Of a stretch of 64,000 nt of DNA, positions 23,848 through 31,563 are shown piece by piece (positions within the stretch are counted from its first letter, which is position 1; each line of letters begins with the position of its first letter). The notes beneath the pieces are model-generated. The model worked only from the letters and a program-made list of their open reading frames with translations. It was not told where the DNA came from and searched no databases. Both the position numbers and the translations under genes were made by a program. Source of the stretch: Ekhidna lutea. GTDB taxonomy: Bacteria; Bacteroidota; Bacteroidia; Cytophagales; Cyclobacteriaceae. Location of the stretch: NCBI RefSeq assembly GCF_900188325.1, contig NZ_FZPD01000005.1, positions 186,001 through 250,000 on the forward strand. The letters run 5' to 3'.

Positions 23848-26800
23848 ATGAACCGAAATATTTACAAATGGATTTTAGGCATCTGTTTAACCGTATTAAT
23901 GAGTTATTCATATGCACAAACAGCAGTGAACGGAACAATCATTGATGCCGAAACAGGTGAACCATTAATTGGAACGCAGATTTTAGTAAAGGGTACCGTT
24001 CTTGGTACCATCTCAGATGTGAACGGAAATTTTGCACTTTCTGTGCAATCCCCTCCTCCGATCACGCTTGTGATTACCTACGTTGGTTACGAGCGCCAGG
24101 AAATTGAAGTAACATCTTCGGGTCAATCATTAGATATTCAACTTGCTGAGGCCACTTTGCTAGGACAGGAAGTTGTTGTTTCGGCATCCAGAGTTGAAGA
24201 GAATATTTTACAATCCCCAGTAAGTATTGAAAAGATGGATATTCTGGCAGTTCAAAACACTTCTGCTGATACCTACTATAAAGCGATTGCAAATTTGAAG
24301 GGCGTTGACGTTGCTTCCAGTAGTATCAACTTTCAAATTCTAAATGCAAGAGGTTTTGCTTCAACAGGAAATACAAGATTCGTTCAACTAATCGATGGAA
24401 TGGATACGCAGGCACCTGCACTTAACTTTCCAATAGGAAATCTAAATGGTCCATCTGTATTGGATGTAGAAAGTGTAGAACTAATACCAGGGGCAAGTTC
24501 GGCTTTATATGGTGCAAATGCATTTAATGGGGTTCTACTAATTAATTCAAAAAATCCATTTGAATACCAAGGAGTTAGTGCATTTGTGAAAACTGGGGTT
24601 AACCATGTGAGCAGTGATGCTGATCAAGACCCAGCTATTATGAACACATTTTCACTACGCTATGCAAAGGCTTTCAATAATAAACTAGCATTTAAGGTTA
24701 ACGGTACTTACTCATACGCAGATGATTGGCACGGAACTTCTACTTTTGATAGAAATGCAGATAATAATCCATTCCCGGATGAGCCTAATATAGGTGCTGA
24801 TCGTCTACATAAACATGGTGACGAAGCGGCAGCAAATATTGCATTGCTTGGAATTGCAGCAGCAGAAGGATTGAATGAAGGACTTGAAATTTTGTTTAGA
24901 GATAACAATCTTGATAACGGCAATACCATGCTGGATTATGCAAGAGATTTACCAAGTCATACTGTATCACTAACACCCTTTGATGAGGTTGATTTGATAG
25001 ATTATGGTGCTGAGAATTTGAAAATAAATACTGGATTGTATTACAGGCTGAACGATGACTTGGAACTCAGTGCATTATATAATGCTGGTTTTGGAACAAG
25101 TATTTATACTGGTGCTCAACGTTACTCACTTTCAAACTTTGGAATACAGCAAGGTCGTTTACAGCTAAGAGGAGATAACTTCTTTGTGCGAGCATACGGT
25201 ACTTTCGAAAATTCAGGCGATTCATATATAACAGAATTTTTGGCTTTAAGAATGAATGAAGAGCTAGCTTTCACTGGAGGCCGTGCCTATACTTCTAATG
25301 GTGTCGATGGGCAAAGATATGTGCCAAGACTCGCTCCATCAGCTAGAAGTGTGAATAACATGCTTGTATCATACTCACAAGCCTATATACAATTTTTAGC
25401 TAGTGGAAATGCTGATTTGCCGGGACTTGATCCAGGAGAAATCACTTCTTTAAGGGTAAATAATCCGACTTTAGCAGCTCAGTATGATTTAGCAGCACAT
25501 CAACGTGCCAGGCAGTTCATGAATGATGTTTTTCAGTATGAACCTGGCTCACCAGAGTTTGAAGAGGCAAAAAGAGTAGCACTAGAGGGTACTATTCCGG
25601 AGGGTCCTGGATTTGCTGATAAATCAGCAATGTATCAAGCCGATGCACAGTATGATTTTAAAAATGAGGTCGACTTTATGGAGCTACAAGTAGGTGGTAG
25701 CTACAGAATTTTTGACCTTCGATCGGAGGGTACTATTTTTCCAGATAAAGATGGCGGAATACAGATTAATGAATTTGGTGGTTATGTGCAGGTTGGTAAG
25801 AGAGTTATAGATAATCTCAAATTAAGCGGATCTGTACGTTTTGATAAAAACGAGAACTTTAAAGGTCAGGTGAACCCAAGAATATCAGGTGTCTATACCG
25901 CAGGAAGCAATCACAATTTTAGAGCTTCCTATCAAACTGGTTTTAGAAACCCTACTACTCAAGGTCAGTATATTGATTTGAGCGTAATTTCAGCAAGGCT
26001 ACTTGGAGGATTGCAGGAGAACTACGACAAATACCAGCTTGCACGAACTAGCAGAACTGGAGCTGATTTATCATTTACTGCTGGTTCTGTAGAAGCATTC
26101 AAGAGGTCATTTTTTGGGTCCGGAGGTACCAACCTTTCGGAGGCTGTAGGTTTATTAACGCCGTTTACATCCTCTGATATTAAGCCGGTTGTTCCTGAAC
26201 AGGTCAGGTCCATTGAGTTTGGATATAAGAGTTTGATTGGGAATAAGTTGTTAGTTGATGCGGTATATTATCACAATACCTACACAGATTTTATAACTCA
26301 AATTCAGGTTGTTGTGGCTGATGAAGCTACAGATGGGTCTATGAATCCATTGACATTAATCAGTGGTTCAGCTATTACAATTGCCGATGGCGAAACGGTA
26401 ATAGAGGATCCGGATGATCCAACTCCAGATGGTTTCAATGGAAACACAGCTCAGATTTATTCCAACTTGGAAGATGATGCAACAGCACAAGGAGCTGCAT
26501 TGGGGCTTACGTATAATTTACCTAGGGGTTATACCGTAGGAGGCAATTATAGCTGGAACAAGTTTATTGGCGGGTTTACTGACAATAATCTAAATGAGTT
26601 CAATACTCCAGAACATAAATTCAATGTCAACTTCGGAAATAGAAAAATAACCGATAAGCTAGGATTTAATGTTACCTATAGATGGCAAGAGGCATTTCGT
26701 TGGGAGTCTTCATTTGCTGTGGGAGACGTACCATCGTATAGTACAATTGATGCTCAGATTTCTCTTAAGCTTGAAGAAATTAAATCAGTCTTAAAAATTG

Positions 26801-26904
26801 GTGGCTCTAACCTCTTTGGAGATTCATATATTCAGAGCCTTGGAGGACCAAACATTGGATCAATCTATTATGTATCCCTTACCTACGACGAACTAATGAA
26901 CTAA
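23848..26904 (+). CDS. TonB-dependent outer-membrane receptor with carboxypeptidase-regulatory-like domain
   Basis: This 1018-residue receptor has a signal peptide (to about SYAQ at residue 24) and then a CarboxypepD_reg-like beta-sandwich (VNGTIIDAETGEPLIGTQI to about residue 110). The plug domain (residues about 120-240, with LIDGMDTQAPALNFP, VESVELIPGASSALYGANAF and NGVLLI) is followed by a beta-barrel. It takes up a large substrate with energy from TonB-ExbBD. No SusD partner follows, so it is not a classical SusCD system; the next gene is an esterase-like lipoprotein after a terminator. The substrate is unknown. It has a 156-base upstream gap with no clear consensus promoter. Confidence 0.93.
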   Translation: MNRNIYKWILGICLTVLMSYSYAQTAVNGTIIDAETGEPLIGTQILVKGTVLGTISDVNGNFALSVQSPPPITLVITYVGYERQEIEVTSSGQSLDIQLAEATLLGQEVVVSASRVEENILQSPVSIEKMDILAVQNTSADTYYKAIANLKGVDVASSSINFQILNARGFASTGNTRFVQLIDGMDTQAPALNFPIGNLNGPSVLDVESVELIPGASSALYGANAFNGVLLINSKNPFEYQGVSAFVKTGVNHVSSDADQDPAIMNTFSLRYAKAFNNKLAFKVNGTYSYADDWHGTSTFDRNADNNPFPDEPNIGADRLHKHGDEAAANIALLGIAAAEGLNEGLEILFRDNNLDNGNTMLDYARDLPSHTVSLTPFDEVDLIDYGAENLKINTGLYYRLNDDLELSALYNAGFGTSIYTGAQRYSLSNFGIQQGRLQLRGDNFFVRAYGTFENSGDSYITEFLALRMNEELAFTGGRAYTSNGVDGQRYVPRLAPSARSVNNMLVSYSQAYIQFLASGNADLPGLDPGEITSLRVNNPTLAAQYDLAAHQRARQFMNDVFQYEPGSPEFEEAKRVALEGTIPEGPGFADKSAMYQADAQYDFKNEVDFMELQVGGSYRIFDLRSEGTIFPDKDGGIQINEFGGYVQVGKRVIDNLKLSGSVRFDKNENFKGQVNPRISGVYTAGSNHNFRASYQTGFRNPTTQGQYIDLSVISARLLGGLQENYDKYQLARTSRTGADLSFTAGSVEAFKRSFFGSGGTNLSEAVGLLTPFTSSDIKPVVPEQVRSIEFGYKSLIGNKLLVDAVYYHNTYTDFITQIQVVVADEATDGSMNPLTLISGSAITIADGETVIEDPDDPTPDGFNGNTAQIYSNLEDDATAQGAALGLTYNLPRGYTVGGNYSWNKFIGGFTDNNLNEFNTPEHKFNVNFGNRKITDKLGFNVTYRWQEAFRWESSFAVGDVPSYSTIDAQISLKLEEIKSVLKIGGSNLFGDSYIQSLGGPNIGSIYYVSLTYDELMN

Positions 26905-26927
26905 ATTTTAGATACAATACTATAAAT

Positions 26928-26959
26928 AAAACCACCGAGATACTCTTGGTGGTTTTTTT
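26928..26959 (+). terminator. terminator after TonB receptor gene
   Basis: AAAACCACCGAGA pairs with TCTTGGTGGTTTT across a TAC loop, with one G-T pair, followed by a T run. Confidence 0.88.
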
Positions 26960-26979
26960 GTTTCAATTAATAAAAAAGA

Positions 26980-27948
26980 ATGATGAAAAAAATAATATGG
27001 ATGTTGGTCGTCGTAACTCTTGTTTCATGCGACAGTGATGATGATTTAGTTCCTAGCTTAATGGGAGAAAGGTATATTGATAGTGTTTTTACAGATATTA
27101 ATATTGAATTGAATATTCAATATGGATCAAACAATTCGCTTTCGGGAAATAAGAAAAACCTCTTTTTAGATATCTATACCCCAAACAATGATACTTTAAG
27201 CGAACGACCAACAATAGTATTAGCTCATGGTGGTGCTTTTATCGGTGGAAACAAATCTGACCTTGAAACTCTTTGTATTTCATATGCAAGTATGGGTTAT
27301 ACAGTGGCAAGTGTGGGATACAATCTTTTGGATGATAGATTTATTTCAGATTCTGTTCGATTTAGTGAAGGAGTAGTAATTGCCTTAGGAGATTTTAAAG
27401 GAGCAATTAGGTATTTGAGAGACAATGCAATCAATGGAAATAATGATTACGGTATTAATTCTGAGTTAATGTTTGCAGGAGGGATATCAGCTGGAGCAAT
27501 ATTAGCGAACCATGCTGGAATGCTCGATAGTAATGACCCAGCTATCCCTGATTACTTACAAAATCATATTGATAATAATGGAGGATTTGAGGGTGATACA
27601 AACGATCTGACAGTTTCTTCTGAAGTAAGTGGAGTCCTTAGTTTTTCAGGTTCACTGTTAAGGTCCCATTGGATTGATGAAAATGATCCGCCAATATTTA
27701 TGGTTCATGAGGAATTAGATCCTGTGGTTCCATGCGACTATAGCGCTTCTGTCTTGTTTCCATTCCCAATTCTAGCTTATGGTGCTTGTGCATTGCAAAA
27801 TCAAATTGCAGAAGTAGGTATAAAAAATGAGTTTGTATTCTACGAAGGGGCTTCTGAGCATGTTGGGTATTTTACCAATGATGATGAAGGTTCCCAGAAG
27901 GAGTTAATTAAGACATCAGCTACTTTTTTAGCAGAAATTATTCTGTAG
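26980..27948 (+). CDS. alpha/beta-hydrolase lipoprotein (carboxylesterase-like)
   Basis: The 322-residue protein has a lipoprotein signal ending LVSC at about residue 18. It shows the alpha/beta hydrolase features LAHGGAFIGG (oxyanion hole), the nucleophile elbow GGISAG (Ser near residue 171), a likely Asp in HEELDPVVP and a His in ASEHVGYF. These fit the BD-FAE/carboxylesterase group of secreted esterases. It follows the TonB receptor after a terminator and may process the same substrate, which is an inference. ATG codons at 26980 and 26983 are equally possible starts. Confidence 0.85.
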   Translation: MMKKIIWMLVVVTLVSCDSDDDLVPSLMGERYIDSVFTDINIELNIQYGSNNSLSGNKKNLFLDIYTPNNDTLSERPTIVLAHGGAFIGGNKSDLETLCISYASMGYTVASVGYNLLDDRFISDSVRFSEGVVIALGDFKGAIRYLRDNAINGNNDYGINSELMFAGGISAGAILANHAGMLDSNDPAIPDYLQNHIDNNGGFEGDTNDLTVSSEVSGVLSFSGSLLRSHWIDENDPPIFMVHEELDPVVPCDYSASVLFPFPILAYGACALQNQIAEVGIKNEFVFYEGASEHVGYFTNDDEGSQKELIKTSATFLAEIIL

Positions 27949-27977
27949 TTTAATAGAATCCTTTGGCAGATTGGCGT

Positions 27978-28008
27978 AAAAAAAGCTGCTCAACGAGCAG
28001 CTTTTTTT
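27978..28008. terminator. bidirectional terminator between convergent genes
   Basis: AAAAAAAGCTGCTC and GAGCAGCTTTTTTT form a perfect stem around AAC. The T run on both strands lets it end both the esterase and the fasciclin transcripts. Confidence 0.93.
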
Positions 28009-28031
28009 AATTATTGTGTATATGTATTTAC

Positions 28032-29156
28032 TTATTGAGGAGATGCTGGTGCAAGAATTCCTGCAATCACATGGATTCTTCCTTGACTGATTGTAACAGC
28101 ATCAAGAAGAGCAGCTTCAGCGTCGAAATTACCGTAAGTTGTTTGATCTGCAAGATCTACATCTCCATTGCTATCAATATATATTCCTACTCCATTATTT
28201 GGTGGAATTGCATCTGTGTTGTTGAAAAAAGTCAACGTTCCTTGGCTCAAGGTAGTGTAAGTTGCTCCAGTAGTAAGATCATCTGCACCTAATGTATTAA
28301 CACCATCGTCAGTTGATCCACCTTGCCCAATCACAATGTGATTTCTGATATATGCATCCCATTGCTCTGCAGTTAATGAGGCTGCTGTGATTTGTGCCGC
28401 TTCAAATGTTGCGTTCGTCGGAGCAAAAACCGTAAGATCAGTAACTGACGCAAGTGCACCTACAATCGTAGCTTCAGCTGCTTTTCCTTCATCAGCTTTA
28501 GTAATGCCTTCAGCCAAAATGCTAAAATCGGTACCTAACATAACGCTACCGGCTAGAGTGCCAAGTAAAACTGATAATGTTGATTCAACAGAAACAGGAA
28601 TTAAAACACTTTCAGTAATGTGAACCACACCATTTGTAGCTTGAATGTCACCAGTCACAACACTAATTTCTTTATTTGATGACCCGGTTAATACCGTTCC
28701 ATCAGCATTGAATTTAATTGTCTGAACTGTTTCTGATGTAGCATCAGTGTATAGTGTATTGAGCTCAGTGTCAGTTGTGAAATCCGCAGTTGCTACAGCT
28801 TGTCCAGCGACAATATGATATGCTAGTACTCCTTTGATTATTTCAGGATTGATACTTTCAATTCTAGCAGGGAATCCAGGTGTTTCAAGCAAACCAATAA
28901 AGGCATCATTGTTAGGAGCAAAAAATGTAAATGTTCCTTCAGAACCAAGTGTCGCTGTTAATTCAGGATAAACATTTAGATATTTTTTAAGAGAATCCAA
29001 TCCCTCGGTATTATTTACAATATCAAGAATTGAGTCGGTTACCTCATCGACAGGCTCAGTTCCATCATCGTCACCACAACTTGTGACAGCTATCAAGGAT
29101 GCCATAATACCCACAAGGGCAAAGGCTTTAAAATACTTCAAAATCGATTTTTTCAT
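28032..29156 (-). CDS. lipoprotein with two fasciclin (FAS1) domains
   Basis: This 374-residue protein has a lipoprotein signal (LIAVTSC near residue 27) followed by an acidic linker. Two FAS1 domains follow, at about residues 43-190 and 190-370. Each has the FAS1 features: GTFTFFAPNNDAF with VLAYHIVAG and NGVVHITESVLIP in the first, and LTVFAPTNATF with IRNHIVIGQ and GRIHVIAGILAP in the second. FAS1 domains mediate adhesion or matrix binding on the cell surface. The upstream gap is shared with the divergent K+ channel gene. Confidence 0.93.
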   Translation of the reverse strand: MKKSILKYFKAFALVGIMASLIAVTSCGDDDGTEPVDEVTDSILDIVNNTEGLDSLKKYLNVYPELTATLGSEGTFTFFAPNNDAFIGLLETPGFPARIESINPEIIKGVLAYHIVAGQAVATADFTTDTELNTLYTDATSETVQTIKFNADGTVLTGSSNKEISVVTGDIQATNGVVHITESVLIPVSVESTLSVLLGTLAGSVMLGTDFSILAEGITKADEGKAAEATIVGALASVTDLTVFAPTNATFEAAQITAASLTAEQWDAYIRNHIVIGQGGSTDDGVNTLGADDLTTGATYTTLSQGTLTFFNNTDAIPPNNGVGIYIDSNGDVDLADQTTYGNFDAEAALLDAVTISQGRIHVIAGILAPASPQ

Positions 29157-29274
29157 TGTATTTGGTTTTAAGTTAACGTACGAATTTAAAATTAATTAAT
29201 TAATCGCTTAAGTTGCGAAATGTTTGGTTACAAGACACATTTCTACCGAAAAACGTTGACCTATAATTAAAATT

Positions 29275-30114
29275 ATGTCAGAACCCGACTTCAAGTACTT
29301 TCCACGGCTAAGAAATCAATTGTTTCATATTGTTTTCGGTACCGATACCCGCGCGGGTAAACTCTTTGATATTATCCTGCTGTGGGCGATTGTTTTGAGT
29401 GTTTTGAGTGTAATGCTCGAAAGCGTAAAGGAGATAAGTGAGACCTATGATACGGTATTCTTTATTTCTGAATGGTTTTTTACCATCTTGTTTACTGTTG
29501 AGTATATCCTAAGATTATCTATAACGGCAAAACCCAAGAAGTATGCATTTAGCTTCTTTGGTATTATAGATTTATTGGCAACACTTCCTACCTATATCAC
29601 GCTTTTTGTGGCTGGTGGAAGCTATCTTATAGTTATTCGTTCCATTCGATTATTGAGAATATTCAGGATACTCAAACTCGGGAGATATTTAAGAGAAGCT
29701 TCTGTCTTATCTAATGCGCTGGCAGCCAGTCGCTATAAGATATTTATTTTCCTTGGAGCCGTCTTTACCCTGGCCATGATCATGGGGACATTGATGTATA
29801 TGATCGAAGGAGGGGAGAGTGGCTTCACCAGCATTCCAAGAAGTATCTATTGGGCCATTGTGACCATTACAACCGTAGGCTATGGAGATATTGCTCCACA
29901 AACGGTATTGGGTCAGTCTTTTGCGTCCATGCTGATGCTTATGGGATATGCGATTATAGCTGTGCCTACAGGTATTGTGACTTCTGAAATTGCACAGGCA
30001 GAGAAGGATAAGAAAAAAGAGGAGTCTTCAGGTCGTGGAGTCTGTGTGGCCTGTGGTAAGAAGGGACATGATGATGATGCAATTTTCTGTAAAAATTGCT
30101 CTGCTAAGCTCTAG
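29275..30114 (+). CDS. voltage-gated potassium channel with C-terminal zinc ribbon
   Basis: The 279-residue protein has six membrane segments of the Kv type. The S4 segment has regularly spaced arginines (RSIRLLRIFRILKLGRYLR, residues about 123-141), and the selectivity filter TTVGYGD is near residue 200, with the pore helix before it. Cytoplasmic channels of this size usually end after S6, but here the last 25 residues form a CVACGKKGHDDDAIFCKNC zinc ribbon with two CxxC pairs. The ribbon could bind metal, nucleic acid or a partner. The channel conducts K+ across the inner membrane. Its 3' end overlaps a small minus-strand frame by 3 bases. Confidence 0.92.
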   Translation: MSEPDFKYFPRLRNQLFHIVFGTDTRAGKLFDIILLWAIVLSVLSVMLESVKEISETYDTVFFISEWFFTILFTVEYILRLSITAKPKKYAFSFFGIIDLLATLPTYITLFVAGGSYLIVIRSIRLLRIFRILKLGRYLREASVLSNALAASRYKIFIFLGAVFTLAMIMGTLMYMIEGGESGFTSIPRSIYWAIVTITTVGYGDIAPQTVLGQSFASMLMLMGYAIIAVPTGIVTSEIAQAEKDKKKEESSGRGVCVACGKKGHDDDAIFCKNCSAKL

Positions 30115-30257
30115 GCAGATGGTTTATTTCTAAAAGTTCTGACAACCAACCAAATGATCACAATTGTAAATGTGGTCATAAGGAAAACGTTTGAGGCATC
30201 CGAAATGGTCCAGGAGTCTACCCACTCAGTGAATTTCATCGATTCTGTTTCTTCCAT
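30111..30257 (-). CDS. small single-pass membrane protein, 48 aa
   Basis: This short frame reads MEETESMKFTEWVDSW at its start. It has one hydrophobic segment (VFLMTTFTIVIIWLVV, about residues 24-39) and a basic tail (RTFRNKPSA). Acidic outside and basic inside ends fit a single-pass inner-membrane peptide. It is convergent with the K+ channel gene and overlaps its stop. It could be an accessory peptide or an unrelated small protein. No family is recognised; its composition looks like a real membrane peptide. Confidence 0.5.
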   Translation of the reverse strand: MEETESMKFTEWVDSWTISDASNVFLMTTFTIVIIWLVVRTFRNKPSA

Positions 30258-30344
30258 CTGTTTTTTGGCATAAATATAGCAAGCAATATGGTCAACTGAC
30301 CGAAATATGTTTTGTAACTTAGATATTTAAAATTGCATTTAACC

Positions 30345-30716
30345 ATGAAGTTCTTATTTATCGCCATTCTGTATTCATTTTTTCAAAGCCCTGTCACCAT
30401 CGTGAAAAATAACGGTGATGAAATCGAGCTCACCAACGTTTTGCTATATCAAACTACAGCTAAAGGCACACCAGATGTTATTAGCTATTCTTATCGGGGT
30501 GCACCGGGCAAGGTGAATATTAAGGAAGTAAAACGGATTTCGTTTAAGGAAAACCTTGGTCGTAAAAAGGGGGTTACCACCTTTAAAGCTATTTTAGTTA
30601 AAAGGAACAATGATAAGTTGGAAGTAGAGGTAAACCTTGTAAAAGTTGAGGGTACAAACAAAGAGGGTAAAAAGGAATCTATGAACTTTAGTTCTGTCGA
30701 TAAGATTTCGTTTTAG
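30345..30716 (+). CDS. secreted hypothetical protein, 123 aa
   Basis: The protein starts with a short signal peptide (MKFLFIAILYSFFQSPV) followed by TIVKNNGDEIELTNVLLYQTTAKGTPDVISY and further alternating hydrophilic and hydrophobic residues, probably an all-beta domain. Two short motifs, VKRISFKEN and VDKISF, look like the repeats seen in small envelope proteins that end in an ISF strand. An ATG 12 bases upstream is less likely as it weakens the signal peptide. No function is proposed. Confidence 0.7.
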   Translation: MKFLFIAILYSFFQSPVTIVKNNGDEIELTNVLLYQTTAKGTPDVISYSYRGAPGKVNIKEVKRISFKENLGRKKGVTTFKAILVKRNNDKLEVEVNLVKVEGTNKEGKKESMNFSSVDKISF

Positions 30717-30728
30717 TCCGGTTAATTC

Positions 30729-30736
30729 TATATTTG
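30729..30736 (+). promoter_or_regulatory. -7 box TATATTTG of the tRNA-Arg gene
   Basis: TATATTTG matches the consensus exactly and lies 47 bases before the mature tRNA 5' end, leaving a short 5' leader that contains a palindrome. No TTG is seen 20 bases upstream. Confidence 0.5.
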
Positions 30737-30742
30737 CGCCTG

Positions 30743-30757
30743 CCTGTCGTAGACAGG
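30743..30757. repeat. CCTGTC-GTA-GACAGG palindrome in tRNA leader
   Basis: A perfect 6-base palindrome with a 3-base loop preceded by CTG. It resembles the CCTGCC/GGCAGG palindromes at 1480-1497 and 37167-37185 and probably belongs to one dispersed family. Confidence 0.5.
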
Positions 30758-30783
30758 GTTAGTGATGATTTCCAAAACAACCT

Positions 30784-30857
30784 GCACTCGTAGTTCAACT
30801 GGATAGAATACCAGATTTCGGCTCTGGGGGTTGAGGGTTCGAATCCTTCCGAGTGCA
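30784..30857 (+). tRNA. tRNA-Arg (anticodon TCG)
   Basis: The acceptor arms GCACTCG and CGAGTGC pair perfectly over 7 bases. The anticodon stem CCAGA/TCTGG encloses a 7-base loop TTTCGGC, giving anticodon TCG. The T-arm contains GGTTCGAATCC. The 3' CCA is not encoded, as is usual in this phylum. The last 16 bases of the tRNA and 8 bases beyond are repeated at 31169-31192. Confidence 0.95.
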
Positions 30858-30862
30858 CTTTA

Positions 30863-30895
30863 AGCATCTACCAACAGTAGGTGCTTTTTCTTTTT
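30863..30895 (+). terminator. terminator after tRNA-Arg
   Basis: AGCATCTAC and GTAGGTGCT form a 9-base stem with one mismatch around CAACA, followed by TTTTTCTTTTT. Confidence 0.9.
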
Positions 30896-30929
30896 ACAGT
30901 TAATTAAATCAATACAATGATGTTAGGAA

Positions 30930-31167
30930 GGATGAGAATCTCAGGTTCGAAACCCGAAGGGTTCACGAGGGGAGGAGCGCATAGTTGTGGGTATGAGATA
31001 AATGGAGCGTAGCGAAATTCACAAAAGGAAAAGGCGCATGGTTGTGGGTATGAGATAAATGGAGCATAGCGAAATTCACGAAAGGAAAAGGCGCATGGTT
31101 GTGGGTATGAGATAAATGGAGCATAGCGAAATTCACGAAGGGAAAGGCGCATGGTTGTGGGTATGAG
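30930..31167 (+). repeat. tRNA-linked repeat module, four tandem copies
   Basis: Copy 1 (30930-30997) begins GGATGAGA and ends GTGGGTATGAG. Copies 2 to 4 (30998-31054, 31055-31111, 31112-31167) are 57, 57 and 56 bases long, nearly identical to each other, and are shortened versions of copy 1. All share a CGAA...TTCAC core and end GTGGGTATGAG. Copy 1 contains hairpins TGAG-AAT-CTCA and AACCC-GAA-GGGTT. The same module, as a single copy, follows tRNA-Cys at 37186-37260. Because 57 is divisible by 3, a spurious repetitive frame stays open on the minus strand. Confidence 0.9.
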
Positions 31168-31168
31168 T

Positions 31169-31192
31169 AATCCTTCCGAGTGTACTTTAAGC
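31169..31192 (+). repeat. second copy of the tRNA-Arg 3' end
   Basis: 24 bases match 30842-30865 at 23 positions; the tRNA acceptor has one C-to-T change. It begins at AATCC in the T-arm, directly after the last GGGTATGAGT of the module, and is followed by a terminator. Confidence 0.9.
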
Positions 31193-31211
31193 CTCCTTTT
31201 GGAGGCTTTTT
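31191..31211 (+). terminator. terminator after the duplicated tRNA-Arg end
   Basis: GCCTCC and GGAGGC pair around TTTT and are followed by TTTTT. The stem sequence differs from the terminator of the true tRNA. Confidence 0.88.
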
Positions 31212-31352
31212 ATGCTTTCCTATTCTCGTTACTTGCACCATATACTTCTGAATGGGTAGGAGATCCCCAAGTCTCACTCGTACCTCGTTTGCAAGGGGAT
31301 ACGGACCTTGGAGTTAGATTCATAAATCTTACTGATAGTTTATCTTGAAACA

Positions 31353-31388
31353 AGAAAGCCCTTCAACAAGATTGTTGAAGGGCTTTCT
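31353..31388 (-). terminator. 17-base perfect hairpin
   Basis: AGAAAGCCCTTCAACAA at 31353-31369 pairs perfectly with the mirror at 31372-31388. On the minus strand it is followed by a modest T-rich stretch. It lies downstream of the minus-strand small frame and lipoprotein gene and may end their transcript. Confidence 0.6.
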
Positions 31389-31421
31389 ATTAGCGGTGAT
31401 TGTATATACTGGATTTTCTTT

Positions 31422-31487
31422 TTAGCTAAGCATGACAAGCAAAACAATCACCGTTAAAACTGAAAGAATAAACCTGACGTAACTCAT
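31422..31487 (-). CDS. possible 21-residue membrane peptide
   Basis: The frame starts MSYVRFILSVLTVIV and ends LLVMLS; it is one hydrophobic helix with a basic residue near the start. It lies alone in the 175-base gap between the strong hairpin and the lipoprotein gene. Many real bacterial membrane peptides look like this, but a frame this short can occur by chance and no start signal was seen. Confidence 0.3.
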   Translation of the reverse strand: MSYVRFILSVLTVIVLLVMLS

Positions 31488-31563
31488 AATAGATTTTGTT
31501 TGTTGTCAATGATAAGGCCAGTGTGGACTTAGATACCCCCAATTCATTCTTTGAATCAGTCAA

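Noticed and set aside
23848-27948. Polysaccharide utilisation locus (SusCD) around the TonB receptor
   Set aside because: No SusD-like gene or glycoside hydrolase is present; the neighbour is an esterase-like lipoprotein behind a terminator.
30904-31152. Minus-strand frame of 82 codons with three repeats of REFRYAPFISYPQ
   Set aside because: It is produced by the 57-base tandem module and the module's T-arm-like segment; the NPSGFEPEI segment reads across a tRNA-like T-arm. No start signal, and composition is unlike the real genes.
30930-31167. Possible CRISPR array
   Set aside because: Units are directly contiguous with no unique spacers, there are no cas genes, and the same module occurs singly elsewhere.
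31151-31348. Plus-strand frame starting MVVGMSNPSECTL
   Set aside because: It covers the module end, the duplicated tRNA end and a terminator. The same MVVGMSNP appears at the tRNA-Cys locus because it is read through the module, not because a protein is conserved.
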